Of a DNA stretch of 64,000 bases, positions 20,640 through 32,801 are shown in pieces (within the stretch, counting starts at the first letter, position 1; each line of letters opens with the position of its first letter). The translations under genes were made by a program, and so were the position numbers. The stretch is from Stratiolaelaps scimitus (taxonomy: Eukaryota > Arthropoda > Arachnida > Mesostigmata > Laelapidae): positions 4,073,501 through 4,137,500 of the forward strand of contig JABWDB010000009.1 in assembly GCA_019614645.1 (NCBI GenBank), in the 5' to 3' direction. The notes beneath the pieces are model-generated. The model was not told the DNA's origin and did not search any database. It saw nothing but the letters and a program-made list of their open reading frames with translations.

Positions 20640-22800
20640 ACTACCGCTGGACTACTCTACAACTGCTCTCTCATTAGCCTCCTCTCACGACAGGTTCCTA
20701 AAACAATTTTCCAGCACCTTTCTACCACACAAGGAAGACAGCGGAGGGTCAGCTAATGGAGAAATCAGAACTGCTGGTATGGTTGCCGTGTTGTCGGAGC
20801 ATATGCTTGTTGAAGAAAACCGAGATACGTCGAGCAGGACCTCTCCTGCGAGATCACTGAAGCTATGCCGGAAGGTGATTCCGAAGACCTTTCTCGTAGG
20901 GAGGCGGCAGATAGATGAGAGATAGACGCCTCGGAGCATTCACAATGTGTGCATATGATATATATATATATAATATTTTAAATTTAACAACGCATTTCTT
21001 CTGAAGGGGAACGAAATTTGAAGGAAATATCGATACGATATGAAATTGATTTAATCCAAACGACAGCAAAGGCATACTATCTCTCCTATAAAATGTGGTT
21101 GATTTAGGCAGCTGCGTTAGTACGAAGCTCTGTTTAGCTCTCCGCCTCTCCCATATCTTGGCTGATCCTCAGTAATCTCAATGTAAGCGAAATCCCCATA
21201 CAGGGCACGAGACTATTCGTTGTCGGATATGAGACGCTAGTCGACCCGTACCGAGGTGCCGTATTCGCATATACCAACATCCTTTAGTCGGTTCCCGGTA
21301 TTTCTCTCGTGTTTAGCCGCGCTTATCTTCTTCCCTTGAGAAACTATTCCTACTTCTAGAGAGGTACTTACCTATCTCGGTCCTGACTAACTCGCCGCAA
21401 GCAGCCACCAAGCGCGATTCAATTACACTCACTTGCGGACACCGCCACGACCATCGCGGCCGCCGTCGCAAGCGCACTAAATGTGGTCTAAGACGAAGAG
21501 TTCCCTACATCACTTTTGCGTTTCTGCTCGAACCACCGAGGACATCGCTTATTTGCTGCTGCTGAGGCTGCGGCTCCTCATATCACCACGCCCTACTAAC
21601 CGATCCCTTTCACTTAGCCTTCACCTTAATTAAACTCTAATCCCCATGGAAACAAATTAAAAAGGTGGCCAGTGTGCGTGGGAAGCCACCATCTGGAGCA
21701 CCTCGCCGCAGCGGCCTCTCGCTGCCGGGGAGCCGTTCCCCGACAGATCCCGCCAATATGCCAGCCGCTTGCTCGGACGGCGGACCGGGGGTCGAAACGG
21801 TGATAGCCACGTCCAGCGACTACCATGCACAGTGCTGTTTCTGCTGTTGAGAAATGAGAACAGAGTATAGCAGGTGCTGCTGTTAGTGCTGGAGCTGCTT
21901 GCCTCGCATAGCGCCAGTCGGCACCGGGATCGCGAGACACGGCGCCTGCTGCGGGACCTTCAGCACTTACCCTAAAGGTTTGAAGGCAGTGGAGAGAGAG
22001 AGGGAGAGAGCGAGGGAGGTCTCAAAGGATGTGCTATATTTGCCAATATATGCTGGATACGTCGGCAGAAATAATATCGGTTCGACAACGGCACTTTGGA
22101 GGGGGGCAAGGGTCTGCCGCTTAGTGGGGGGCCAATAGCACATTGTTGGTAAGGACCGAATTTAATATTGACACACACTTGCTTTAGTGCCCTACTCCCA
22201 ATATAATTTGCTCGCTTAAGCCGGCTACTGTGATTTCGAGGGGTGGCGTTCGATTTCTTTGATCACATATCACTTTATTTAATCCACCGGGTTCACGCGG
22301 GATTTACATGCTAACTGCGCCATGTGCTTAAACGTTCTTTGGGATATTTTCATATGAAAAATATAGTCAATATCTCAAATCCGCAGTTAATTTCATTATT
22401 GTTTAAACTGATCACTCATAATGTTCCGTATTATATGAGCAAACACTGAGAGTTCTACAAAGTCCCCGAAAATGAATAAAAACAACAAATTGTTTATTAA
22501 GTTCGACCATCCTAATGTATTAATAATCTAATCCGAAGCAATGAGAGTTCGCTCACTTAGAATCTCGTCAGTTATCGGCTACTCGTAAAGGGCTCTGCAA
22601 AGGGCTGTCTCCCTGTATAAAATACTTGCATATGGAAGAACGTCCTGAGTTTCCCCAACCTCTCAGGATCTGTATTGCCCTTTAACAATACAAAGACATT
22701 TTCTTCAGAGTAAACTCCTTCGCCTTGCGGAAGAACTCAGTTTGCTGTCAGTTAGCTCCCCACGCATGATTCTAAATGAATCAACACACTCGCGCAGTCA
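20640..22800. other. stretch without a supported gene
   Basis: Short open frames on both strands show no motifs. Present are a short TA tract (about 20958-20972) and a GA tract (about 21993-22010). Confidence 0.5.
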
Positions 22801-22863
22801 CGGTGAGCAAATGAGGACTTGGCCGAGCAACAAACCTCCCCTCGTCTCCGACAACTCTCATTC

Positions 22864-23172
22864 ATGACAATGCTACAGGCCAGCGTTTGTGGTGATCAGA
22901 CCCAACGTAGCAAAGCACTTGTTCTGACATCATTTTCGGGGGCGTCGTACAGCTCACAGTGTGTGACTGTGTGTGTGTGTGCGCTTGCTGCTATTACACG
23001 AACGGCAGAGATCGACGCGAAACGAATCGCTGGCAACGACACCGATGACGATGAATGGTCAGCAGCCGGATCCTCCTGTGAACCCCGCGAGACACATGGG
23101 GTTATATTCACTCTCACCCTCTGTTTCATCTTTGTCTCTGTGTTTGCATGCGATAGGGAACATCAGATCTGA
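22864..23172 (+). CDS. candidate small protein with C-terminal membrane segment
   Basis: An ATG at 22864 opens 102 codons to TGA. The middle is acidic and polar (IAGNDTDDDEWSAAGSSCEP). Near the C-terminus GVIFTLTLCFIFVSVFA looks like a single membrane span with a short charged tail. The GT repeat (about 22970-22980) is translated within the frame, which weakens the case. Not recognised. Confidence 0.28.
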   Translation: MTMLQASVCGDQTQRSKALVLTSFSGASYSSQCVTVCVCALAAITRTAEIDAKRIAGNDTDDDEWSAAGSSCEPRETHGVIFTLTLCFIFVSVFACDREHQI

Positions 23173-23636
23173 ATGGGACGGCGGCGGTCGCACCCGAGCA
23201 GGCCGCAAGGATGAACCGAGTCCTGGAGAAAACCACGCACCGAAGCAACTTCGGTGTTCACCTTCGCAGCGAGTAAGACAAGGCGTGTAAGTTTGTACGT
23301 TGCCCTCGCGGCTAAATTGCAAATGAATTGCAAATTAAGGAACCGGTAACAATTCCCCAAGCGAGTCGCAGAAGAAAAGCAGACTTCCGTTTCTGCTCAA
23401 CACTGCATATGCACGCCGCCTCCAGAGAGACAGGCACCCTTTCAGAGACCCGCCTTCGTGACAGATGTTGCTGATACCGGCGGCTGTGGCTGGGACGAAA
23501 ATGCGCCTCAATGCATATATGTCTTTGTCGTTCTCTCTCTCTGTCTCTCTATATCTCTCTCTGAGGACGATGACATGAGACAAAGGGCCTCATAGATTTG
23601 ATATTGACACACAAACAAAACGAATGAACGGAGCCG

Positions 23637-23903
23637 ATGGACTTCGACGGTAGTCGAACACTGTTGATGATTACCGCAGTGATAGTGGCTAATCATTTGT
23701 GTCGATTGTTTTTGGGTTGCATGCTAGCGCTTCCTATGCATTATTCACTGGGAACAGCCAAGTTCGGCAAATATAGGTGGAACGGAACGTCCCATGGTGA
23801 TCGTTCATGCATTGCTTCACGGGCGACTCGTACGCAGCACAAGCAGATGAGAGGGGTCAGTCTGTCCATCCATTGCTTGCCACAGACCATTTCGTCCTTC
23901 TAG
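23637..23903 (+). CDS. candidate small protein with N-terminal hydrophobic segment
   Basis: A true ATG starts an 88-codon frame: MDFDGSRTLLMITAVIVANH followed by a hydrophobic LFLGCMLALPM, compatible with a signal anchor; the rest is basic with three Cys. Ends in TAG. The start context is only fair. Not recognised. Confidence 0.28.
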   Translation: MDFDGSRTLLMITAVIVANHLCRLFLGCMLALPMHYSLGTAKFGKYRWNGTSHGDRSCIASRATRTQHKQMRGVSLSIHCLPQTISSF

Positions 23904-24165
23904 GCTCATAAATAGTTGAATAGTCACAAAATTTCGATGCCTATTTTAGTTGAATAGTTGCGACCTCTTCCTTGACGTGACATTGCGTAGGAGAAGATGT
24001 AAATCTCGCTTCTGGTCAGATGAACGTAAGAATGAAACAGCATCGGATAAAGTTGTTCTCGGGCAAACTTGATCCAATCTGTGTTTATCTATATGAACAT
24101 GGAGTTGGTGTGATAGAGTCAATCTTAGACGACGTTGTGGACACTTCATCTTGTCCCACAAAATG

Positions 24166-24167
<2 letters not shown>

Positions 24168-24200
<33 letters not shown>
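24168..24200. repeat. AT dinucleotide microsatellite
   Basis: About 33 bp of alternating A and T. Confidence 0.9.
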
Positions 24201-24206
<6 letters not shown>

Positions 24207-24618
24207 ACATCATTTTCGTTACATTATTCATATGCTATAACTACTGACTTTCTTTACCAGCAGAACTCTTTCATTTTGCTTTATGTAGAATACATAATAC
24301 ACGTACGTGTTTAGAGGGTGCACACCTGCAAATATGATATTATACTACGCTAAGATCGCTCACGTTCGCCTAAACCGTTTGTGTTAGTTACAATCAGAGT
24401 TCGTTGACAGTCTACGAGCGTGGCGTCCATGGGTAACACACGACTCGGTGCTTCCGCGTGTCGTTCTTCGCAACGGCCAGCCAAAAGGGAAGACTGGTCA
24501 GGCAGTGCCGGCATTGCCGCGCAGCTACAGAGGTTTGCCGTGTCACAAAATCTTGCATTATTCAACTAAGTGTTAGCAGGGAGCGTGCATGTAGCCGAGA
24601 GGGACATCGAGAGGGATC

Positions 24619-25188
24619 TCAGTCTTTCTTTTCGGTAAGCAGAGGAGCAGTGGGTACTGGACATCGGTTGGGGCCCAACAGGGCGGGACTCGGGAGAGGC
24701 TTTTTGCTCGAATAATCTGGGTGTGCCGAGCCCAGATTATTTATGGACCACCATTCACACGTCTGCCTATGATAAATTTTTATCTCTATCAGTAGTCGCC
24801 CATCCGGGCTGCTGTCGGTCCAGCCTCTGGTGAAGGCTATTTTTATAGAATCCGCTTTATACACGCCGCTCGGCTAAGCCTTTTTGGGATGTACCACCTC
24901 GTCGCTGCACCGATCGTGAATAGACAGCGCGCACTAGGAAATATATAGTTAATACACTCATTTTTTTTGTCTGCCTCTGTTGACTTTTTATTTGTGGAGT
25001 TCACCAAAGTTTCGTCGATTGTTCGACGATGAGCTATTTGTATATTCCCAAAGGTACGAATTTACCCGGTAGGGTTTTGGGCATTTGTGTTCTCAAGAGC
25101 CATCTGTTGTTCCGAAATAGGGTATGGCTTTCGAAAAGAGGATTGTCAATATTTGTTTTAAATTGTGCATATATGTATGTATATGCAA
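24619..25188 (-). CDS. candidate two-exon 3' end of a gene, unknown protein
   Basis: The minus-strand exon 25188-25066 follows the acceptor CTTATAG and ends at a GTAAAT donor, leaving one base of a codon. The exon 24836-24619 begins with the two bases needed to complete that codon and runs to TGA. The first exon reads NIDNPLFESHTLFRNNRWLL and ends MPKTLP; the second reads FTRGWTDSSPDGRLLIEIKI, then a Trp pair (CEWW), and ends TEKKD. Phase agreement and composition support the model; the 229-bp intron has a poor pyrimidine tract (AAAAATAG). A short hairpin at 24711-24741 lies inside the second exon. No domain is recognised, and the 5' part is not found. Confidence 0.45.
24711..24741. repeat. 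perfect 11-bp inverted repeat
   Basis: AATAATCTGGG (24711-24721) pairs with CCCAGATTATT (24731-24741) over a 9-nt loop. It may be incidental because it falls inside a candidate coding exon. Confidence 0.75.
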
Positions 25189-25249
25189 CTATAAGTAAAT
25201 GATCGGGAAACTGTTCGATTAAGAAATGCACGCCACGCTTCCTCCTTCC

Positions 25250-25282
<33 letters not shown>

Positions 25283-25529
25283 GGATCTATAATCACGACA
25301 CCTATAGCATCTCTAAGAATTGCGATGAGGGATGGCAACGCGAAACGGCGAAATAAGCCGAAACGAAGCCAGCCGGCATGTATACATAAACTGTGGGAAG
25401 ATGTTTACGTAGAATACACATCATTGTAGATGCAGTGTATATTGCTTTGGACGACGTGTACTTTGTGTTTTCTCTCACTCAATTTCAAAACAACCTGTAC
25501 ACTTTTCAACCAATTCCTGACGAGCTTAC

Positions 25530-25600
25530 CTATATATATATATATATATATGTGCAGATATATATATATATATATATGTACAGATATATATATATATACA
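25530..25600. repeat. compound AT/GT microsatellite
   Basis: Repeated TA blocks separated by GTGCAGA and GTACAGA spacers, so a higher-order unit of about 28-30 bp is repeated more than twice. Confidence 0.8.
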
Positions 25601-26399
25601 GAAGTCCAGCCACATCGGGGCTATGCGTAGAACTCCACACCCCGATTTGACCACATCAGCAACTGGGAACGACGCAGCGTTTCGTGCTCTCAGTTGTATG
25701 CTAATGACGATCGATCTGCTGTCGCACTGACCACCCTATCCTGTATGCACTCTGTATGACCACCCCTGTCATCGCCGTAGCTCGATTTACTCCCACCCAT
25801 CGGATTTTCTCGTGCCGATGTACGGTGGCCCGTACCCTGACAGCAGGTGATCAGTTTTGGCTCCCACTGGCTGCATCCTGTCGCCCAATTGGCAAGCACG
25901 CACATGTATATGTGCGTGCTGCATATACATATATATATATATATATATGTACGCGGCGTGCGTTGCACCCGCACAACACTCTTCCCATTATCTCGTCTCG
26001 GACCTATTGCAGCTTCTCTGCAAGCCCCATCCGCCTGGGACAGAGAATGAAGACTTTACAACACCTGTATTGTACTAACCCGTGCACTATAGCGTACACA
26101 GCCAAATCACGGCAGAGCGAATTCTTGCCAATTCACACTACCTCCTCCACCTCCAGGACATAACAGCAGATAGCGCTGTGACCGTCGGCTCGGTGAACAT
26201 CATTTGCCTACTTATGGTTTCTCTCGCGCGTTTCTAATACGGGACAATGACGCTCCAGGACGTAGATATAAGCACAGACCGCGCCATCAACAGGCGCATA
26301 CGGCATCTGGCATTCGGCACCATAACGCGACCCGCGATAGAACCACTCATATGCGGTACGGGCGCAGTATAAATATATATGCTACGCATACGTAAAGAT

Positions 26400-27078
26400 G
26401 GCTAGCAGCATCGACTGATCGTAAGCGACCGACTGAGAGTGTCAAGGAGACCTTGGGATTTTTCGTACCTCAACACGGCCTACGAATTCGATTTAAGTAG
26501 AGGATCATTAATAACTTGCCCTTTCTCCTCTGTGCTTCGCATCAGGTTAGTTGGAAATGTCTGTGGATTTATGTGTTTGTGAGACGTTGCCGCGAGTGGT
26601 GCGACTGATTTCGATAATGTTTCGAGTGCCGGGATCGTTGAGAGGACGGTCTGGAAATTCAGATACAGTGTGGAAATTGTACAAGTATTTATTTATTCCT
26701 ATGTAATAAGTGGGGAAATATTACCTATTTGGATCGTTATCTCAACGACAATTAAGAACTTGTCGAGGAGCGTTCGAATGTGAAAGTTGCTTATTTTCGC
26801 AGGCTCTGCGTAATGGGCACAAAATAATATTCATTTCTAGAATATGGAATGTCAATCTATGGACTTCAATCTTTGCAAGTTATTAAACATTGAACACTGA
26901 GGATTTACTAGCTACAATCTGGACAGATTCGATATAATCTGGCTTGCTGATATGGCACCGCTAAGTATAAATGATGAGCCTGCCAGTAATACTAATGTTT
27001 GACACATACTCATCTATTCTGCGTTCGACGTTCTCTTCTCATGCTAGTCCTATCGAGGGAGAAGTGATTGCATAACAA
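26400..27078. other. stretch without a supported gene
   Basis: I see no convincing open frame, repeat or structured element here; base composition is AT-leaning. Confidence 0.5.
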
Positions 27079-28740
27079 ATGCGACAAATATACAACATTA
27101 TAACGCGTATTTCTTTGATTGCCACTATCATCATCATCATTCTGTTATTCTTGTTATTGTCAATAATCCCGCCACGGTTGCGCTGCGCGCGAATAATCGC
27201 ACTCCTTCTCTCCTCGCGCTGTCTTGCGCCCGCTCGCCTTCGTTACTCATTGCCATCTTGTCACCGACAGTACAAATCGACAGTCGGGTCCACGCAGCGG
27301 AAACGCTTGTTCAACCCTCGGCGTCATCATTATCACAGAGATCTATCTGCATTGGCATCAATAACCGCGGCCCCGACCAGCCTCGTTGGTGTCGTTGTCG
27401 TCACCAATCGGCAGCGTCGTCATCGTCGTGAGCACAATCTGCATAATCTCATTTCACCCGTTTTTCCTGCCCGTTTGTTCGTGGCTGTGTGTGATGCCAC
27501 GTGTCGTCCCTCCCGGCCCGATCGGGCCCCATGATTCCCAGCGCGGGCGGACGCAGATGGCAGCGAGCCATACCGGTACGGGGATATTCGGCTGTTTCCA
27601 TATCAAACGCGATTTGCTTTGTTTGATCAACGATGGATGCTGCTGCTGCTGCGGCGGCGGCGTACAGCGGCTTGCAGTTCTGGCATAATAACAAAAGGAG
27701 CCGCGAGTGGTAGCAGCAGCAGCGGCAATAGTAGCAGTATCGGTTAAGCAAACTTTAGCGTTCATGTTTCAAACGATCACATTGATATCCGGGCATGAGA
27801 GTCTTCACAGCGTTTCTAGCGCACCACTCGCTGGTCAGCGACTGAAAAGGTGCTGTATTTTGCTACGGCTACGCTGCGTTTGCTCATATTGACCCGCCTC
27901 TGGTCAATACGTGTTCGGCATAGAGCAAAGTATTGACGTCGTGGGGCGAGTTGCAACGTTGCTGCGGTCCAACAGCGAACGCCGGAACGATGACTCGGGA
28001 CCCCCTTGCCTAACGCCCCTCCCGGCTGCAAACGTCCGCCTGCAGCCGTTTGCAGCCCTCTGTTTGCTTATCCTCACAGGCTCCCTCTCATATCTCCCGC
28101 TCTCTCTCTCTCTCTCTGTTTCTCGGGCCTGCTCGCTTTGCTTATTCGCATCGTACAATTGGGAGCAACCCGAATCTGGGGAGGGAACCAACATCTTCTG
28201 CAATACTAGAGTGTACGTATCTACGCTTGTATGTAGATGTTGGCATTGGCCTCGGGACACTGGCCGCAACGATGGCGGCGACAGAGGCATCGACGAATTC
28301 AGTAGTGGCGCAGGGGGTGCCAGTAGTTCGTTTCTGTAGTGTTGTAGCAGCAATGGTAATCGAGGCTGGATCGTGGGCTGTTGTTGCAGAAGAAATATCG
28401 GCCCGAGCGGTTGATTCGTTTGGGCTTGGGCTCAGTTGGGTTGGGTTGGGTTCGTGAGCGTCCGTCGTTCCAACCGCTGGCAAGATAGTTCGGCTGGCTG
28501 ACTGCCAGTCTGGTGTCCAGGTTAGGGCGGAATAAGGATATCTACACATGCGTGACATGGTACCAGACGTGTGCGTCGGTCGTAGCGTCGCACAGTCGCC
28601 GAATAGGTCAGTCACAGAGGGGCGTCCAGGCACACACACACCCACACGTATGCACACGACACGACGTACACATATCATACAGCTCTCATCATGCACCGAC
28701 ATCCAACGGGCAACGATCAAGACGACTTGTCGCTGAGGAA
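27079..28740. other. C/T- and CpG-richer block with long overlapping frames
   Basis: Stop-poor sequence gives several overlapping frames. One is a plus-strand ATG frame of 151 codons (27079-27534) with a hydrophobic start (SLIATIIIIILLFLLL). Another is a minus-strand frame of 192 codons (28142-28720) rich in Ser, Thr, Ala and Pro. GCT/GCA trinucleotide runs (about 27635-27665 and 27710-27735) are present. Neither frame has a recognisable motif. Confidence 0.4.
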
Positions 28741-29431
28741 AGCACGGACCGACTCGAGCGGCAACAACTTCACAGCTGTTGGTGATACCTTCCAGCTCCG
28801 AACTGTCGCGAACTGGTCACTGCAATTGGAACTAGGATGGCCAGCCTACTTTCGTGTGATAGAACTCGCATAAGAAGCGCCTGCTAGGTATTGACAGATG
28901 GTTAGATAATCGATGAAGTCTCTTCTGCGAGTTTCGGCTTTGGTGTATCGTGCTTAGATGCTGTTGGTGACGGTCAAGATTTCTGCTCATGAGATACCCG
29001 TGTTTATTTGTTGTATAAGCGAGCAATGAAGGTTTCCTCTTTTTTTCTTTTTATCAGAACATCTTTTTTTCTCTCTCTTGTCGATCAATAGACTCTGGCC
29101 GACCTTGGAAACATCGAAATAACATGCGATATTCCTGCCACCCGTTGCCTTCCAAGGAGGAAGCAGCGGAGAAGGATCCATTTCAGTCGCACAGACCTGC
29201 TCGGAGAATTGCTGAGGACCAGCGTCACGCCAAGTCCCACAGACCTAATTCCTAGCAGTTGTTAGCTTCTTTTGCCCCTTCAAGAGTTGGTGTACCACCA
29301 CACGCTGGTATACTGCTAGATAGAGAGTCGACTACAGAATGCAAATATCGAGGAACCTCTAAGCGGCTAGTGAACTGTGCTTGTCGCCAAGGACCGATTT
29401 TCGTTTAGTGAGCCCGTTCTTACTCATGCAG

Positions 29432-29704
29432 TGGCCTCCTATAATAACGGTATCAGTGGCGAGAAAGAATCGTATAAAAAACGTACCCTTTTACAAGACA
29501 CACACATTCCATAGTATTATAGTAGACGAGCCCAAATACAGCCGCTACACTGTAACCGGCTTAAGCTTAGGAAAAATGGACAGGCTGGAGTACCATGCTA
29601 TACTGGTGAAAGACTCGTTATACGATAAGTCGACCTCACGTGCCTCTCCTAGAAATATGTTTAAGAAATTGCAAGTTCCCTTTATTTTTATTCAGAGTGT
29701 GTAA
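29432..29704 (+). CDS. candidate exon, unknown protein
   Basis: After an acceptor (CGTTCTTACTCATGCAG ending 29431) the frame is open for 90 codons to TAA. The product looks beta-rich and soluble (FHSIIVDEPKYSRYTVTGLS, then YHAILVKDSLYDK). An overlapping minus-strand frame (29636-29836) also looks reasonable, so strand is not certain. It could belong with the exon at 29893, but no convincing donor links them. No family recognised. Confidence 0.38.
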   Translation, partial: WPPIITVSVARKNRIKNVPFYKTHTFHSIIVDEPKYSRYTVTGLSLGKMDRLEYHAILVKDSLYDKSTSRASPRNMFKKLQVPFIFIQSV

Positions 29705-29892
29705 GCATACGATGTGGGCATTGCGGGCTGTGATTATGTTATTTTTGGCTCTGAATATACACAAATAGATGTGGCGAAACCGCGGTGACATTAGTATACT
29801 GAGCACTCGATGGACGGTAGCCATGTTGACCACCAAACATACGATTTTTCATTGTAATGATAATAACTATGATGATTATTATAATAATTCAG

Positions 29893-30038
29893 TTGAATGT
29901 GTTTTCACCTTTGTGTTGCCCAAAAATTGCGATGAAAGATTTATTCAACAACTATTCGTCAATGCATATCGTCAGTTCATGAATTTATTAGATCCTAGCA
30001 AGCAATCTGCTTGTCGTGTAACTCTGTACATTTCATGA
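29893..30038 (+). CDS. candidate terminal exon, unknown protein
   Basis: The frame opens at an AT-rich acceptor (ATAATTCAG ending 29892) and ends in TGA at 30036-30038, overlapped by AATAAA (30038-30043). The product is plausible for a folded C-terminus (LPKNCDERFIQQLFVNAYRQ, then FMNLLDPSKQSACRVTLYIS). Three Cys are present. Gene start unknown; not recognised. Confidence 0.4.
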
Positions 30039-30043
30039 ATAAA
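30038..30043 (+). terminator. polyadenylation signal AATAAA overlapping a stop codon
   Basis: The last base of the TGA of the candidate exon at 29893-30038 is the first base of the hexamer. Confidence 0.35.
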
Positions 30044-31255
30044 CCTACGTTTTTAATCAATCAATCATCAATCCAACCGATGATCATCATTCATGCATCC
30101 GACCGTGGTGGAAATCATTGCCTTTATTCTGATATGCTGGAGCGCAACTAGCTTCGTTACTCCTCACTCCGACCGAAGTTACTATAGTTCTAACCAGCTC
30201 TGTGATCGTCCGTAGGCGTTACTTTGAGACCCTATCCGGATCACCTTTGCTATATCTCACAGATCCAATACATGGCAAGAATTAACAGGTAAAGAAGGAT
30301 GATAGAGAATTGCAACGATTCTCCAAAGCGTCTTGCCGTAGGATTTGAATCCGAGCAACCATGTCCCTCCGGTTCAGCCGTAAAAGCCGCTCACCACTAC
30401 ATCATCACGAGGACTTCTGTGATTCACCTATATCGTTCAAACCTCTCGCCACCCATATAGAAAATCAGCATAGCCAATCAGGCCGATGTCGAATCAAGCA
30501 CTCGGCAGAACGCTCGCTACGATCTCTATGGTCTATCATTGGCTTCAAAACCGTACCCGTGCTATCAGTCGATGAGTTGCGGTCCCCAGGGGGGTGATGT
30601 TTATCGTGCGGCGCGTGCCGAGATGTCGAAATGCAGCCGATTCCCCTGGCCCTATATCTCTCTATCTATCGTTCCGCAGAGCAGCTGTTACAAAGCAGCT
30701 TTGCACATCTGTCTGTTCGCTGTTCGGACGCTTCGTTGGGCGCGATGTTTGTGTCTACGCGACAGCAGAATTCCCAAACCACCACCACCACCCCTGTAAG
30801 CGCCTACCGTGACGTCTACGGCCGTCGATGATGATCCGGCGTGCACCGCCTGGTATACTCACTTGCTGGCGCTTGCTTCGTTCAATGTACGGAGCATGTA
30901 TGCATACTACGCAGGCCGTCACATACGTGATGGCCTGTTACTGAGATGACAGTTGGTATTCCTCTCGTACCTAACGCTGCTGCTGCTATTGCATTTCAGT
31001 GTTGTTCACGTCGATCTATTTGCTGCAGCCGGTGGCGCGAAGGCAGCATAGAGAGGATCTTTTTCAAGGTATACCCAACGTGGTGAGTCGATATACGTAT
31101 ATACACGCTATTCCGATCACGGGAAAAGGACGAAAAACGTTGCGGTAGCAAATCCCTGGCCGATTTTCTCCTCTTCGAAATCATCATATACATGTGGTCA
31201 TAAGAAAATTACTTGAAATTCGTTTCACTGATGGATGCCTATGGATACTGTGATC

Positions 31256-31339
31256 TGCTTGGCGAAGAAATTGACTTAAAGAAATTTAAGTTAAAAAAAC
31301 AACACATTGCTAGTCATTCAAAGTCAATTTTTCCAAGCA
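31256..31339. repeat. imperfect long-loop hairpin
   Basis: TGCTTGG plus AAATTGACTT on the left pair with AAGTCAATTT plus CCAAGCA on the right, around an internal loop and about 43 nt of AT-rich terminal loop. Size and imperfection resemble a small-RNA precursor; no expression evidence is available. Confidence 0.5.
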
Positions 31340-31687
31340 TAGTTGATTTAAAGAAGCAATCGTAGTGATGATGCCTGGGCGCCTCCGTTTCGTTATCATT
31401 CGTTGCATCCTAGTCCAAGCTTTCCATACTGGAGATCTTGCTTGCTTCGAGTCATAAAGCTACTACAAAACGAAATTCTAATATCATCCACTCGAGGACA
31501 CAAGAAAGCACTATAGGTCTTTCGAGAACTCTTCAAAACTGTTCAATCGGTCAGATCCAAAAGGCTAGCTTGCAATTATTTTCACTACCATTCTAACCAT
31601 AGTGGTCTCTCGAACAACAATAAATAGATGCCGCAATTGCGATTTTCTATATACAAAGCCTCTTGCCCTATGCATGCCTATATATAG

Positions 31688-31752
31688 TCACTCACTTACG
31701 CTTATACCAACGGATAGTGAATGTATTGGATGTCCATTAACACAAGGCAGCG
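31688..31752 (+). CDS. candidate short internal exon before a GTAAGT donor
   Basis: A consensus donor GTAAGT (31753) ends a 65-bp frame that reads LTLIPTDSECIGCPLTQGS, with a Cys-X2-Cys. The acceptor is a TATATAG with a moderate pyrimidine tract. Too short to classify. Confidence 0.25.
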
Positions 31753-31786
31753 GTAAGTATAATTCTTAACTATGATTAGCCGGCTT

Positions 31787-32252
31787 CGGAGGCCTAACGT
31801 GGTCAACCAACACCACCTTCAGCTCCACCAGTGGCAACAGTCGGGGACCTGACCTACTCTTAATATCTGTTTGCACAGCAACAACAACAACAATAATTAT
31901 AAGGTTAGTCTACACGGAGCGGTCATAGAGGAGACGAGACCAAGGCGCACTGCGACCCAACTGGTTGGAGCTGTCCAGCTCGGACAAGTCATCCTCTGAC
32001 AAGAAAATTAACGGCCTGCAGTGTTCTGCGGCGCCAACTACAGTGATCGTGCCACCAACGCTCCCTCTCTCTCTCTCGGATGACCAACAGGGTGGCATTG
32101 CCCAGGTCACATCACGTAGACTGTCGTCATCGCGATTGCATCTTGTCAGCTGCACCCCGCCAAAAAGATCAGCCTATCGGTCGAAATTTAGAAATGCTCT
32201 CGATAATTACGAAATTATATACATACACAGCATCGGTATTGGTTGGAATTAA
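31787..32252. other. undecided coding sense around a CT tract
   Basis: Both strands hold plausible frames: plus 31965-32252 (SSSDKSSSDKKINGLQC onward) and minus 31910-32155 (LSEDDLSELDSSNQLGRSAP). A CT run (about 32064-32076) lies in both. I cannot decide between them. Confidence 0.3.
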
Positions 32253-32513
32253 CTTCCACTGCAGCATAATACTATCGTAACGCTAACTGATAGCTTGATC
32301 ATGTCAGCTAGATGTAGTGCGGGCTCATCAAACCGTATACACACAGAGATACAGTCTTGAAGCATTGTAAATATCAATGATGGCGGATGATAGTCCATGG
32401 TCCGCCGCGGACGTATTTCTATTGGGAAATAGATATATCTATGTACACATGGCTAACAGGACGACTGCTTTCTGTGTGTTCCGCTGATCGACCAGCCGAT
32501 TTGGCCTTGAAAA

Positions 32514-32801
32514 TTAAACATGTATATACACATCCTTCTCTATGACGAGAAACGCCAAATCGTTGACGTCGACATCACTCGACGGGAAACTCAAGAGCAA
32601 ACTTGCGAGGCTTTCATTTGCAATGTGGTCCAGCCGCTCAGCCCAGACGATGTAATCAGCAATCAGGTTGGAGGCGTACCAGGTTAACGACGACTCGAAG
32701 CACATGTATAATGCATCCATTGCTGGCGATGACATATATGAACATTGTGGAAGTATGTCAGATTCGATAGGTTTGTCCTGAGAATTGTCAATATGAGCCA
32801 T
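32514..32801 (-). CDS. candidate 95-residue protein or first exon, unknown family
   Basis: A true ATG at 32801 opens 95 codons to TAA. The composition is convincing: an acidic N-terminus (MAHIDNSQDKPIESDILPQC), a Ser/Met-containing segment, then likely helices (LIADYIVWAERLDHIANESL) and a C-terminal stretch with DVDVNDLAFLVIEKDVYIHV. No signal peptide. Single exon or last exon; no AATAAA immediately downstream. No family recognised. Confidence 0.42.
   Translation of the reverse strand: MAHIDNSQDKPIESDILPQCSYMSSPAMDALYMCFESSLTWYASNLIADYIVWAERLDHIANESLASLLLSFPSSDVDVNDLAFLVIEKDVYIHV

Noticed and set aside
27079..27534. A 151-codon plus-strand frame with a hydrophobic N-terminus
   Set aside because: The hydrophobic part comes from ATT/ATC repeats and the rest is Arg/His-rich with no motif; kept only in the block description.
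30340..30360. GGATTTGAATCC as a minus-strand SINE head
   Set aside because: The flanks do not match the SINE body or tail well enough.
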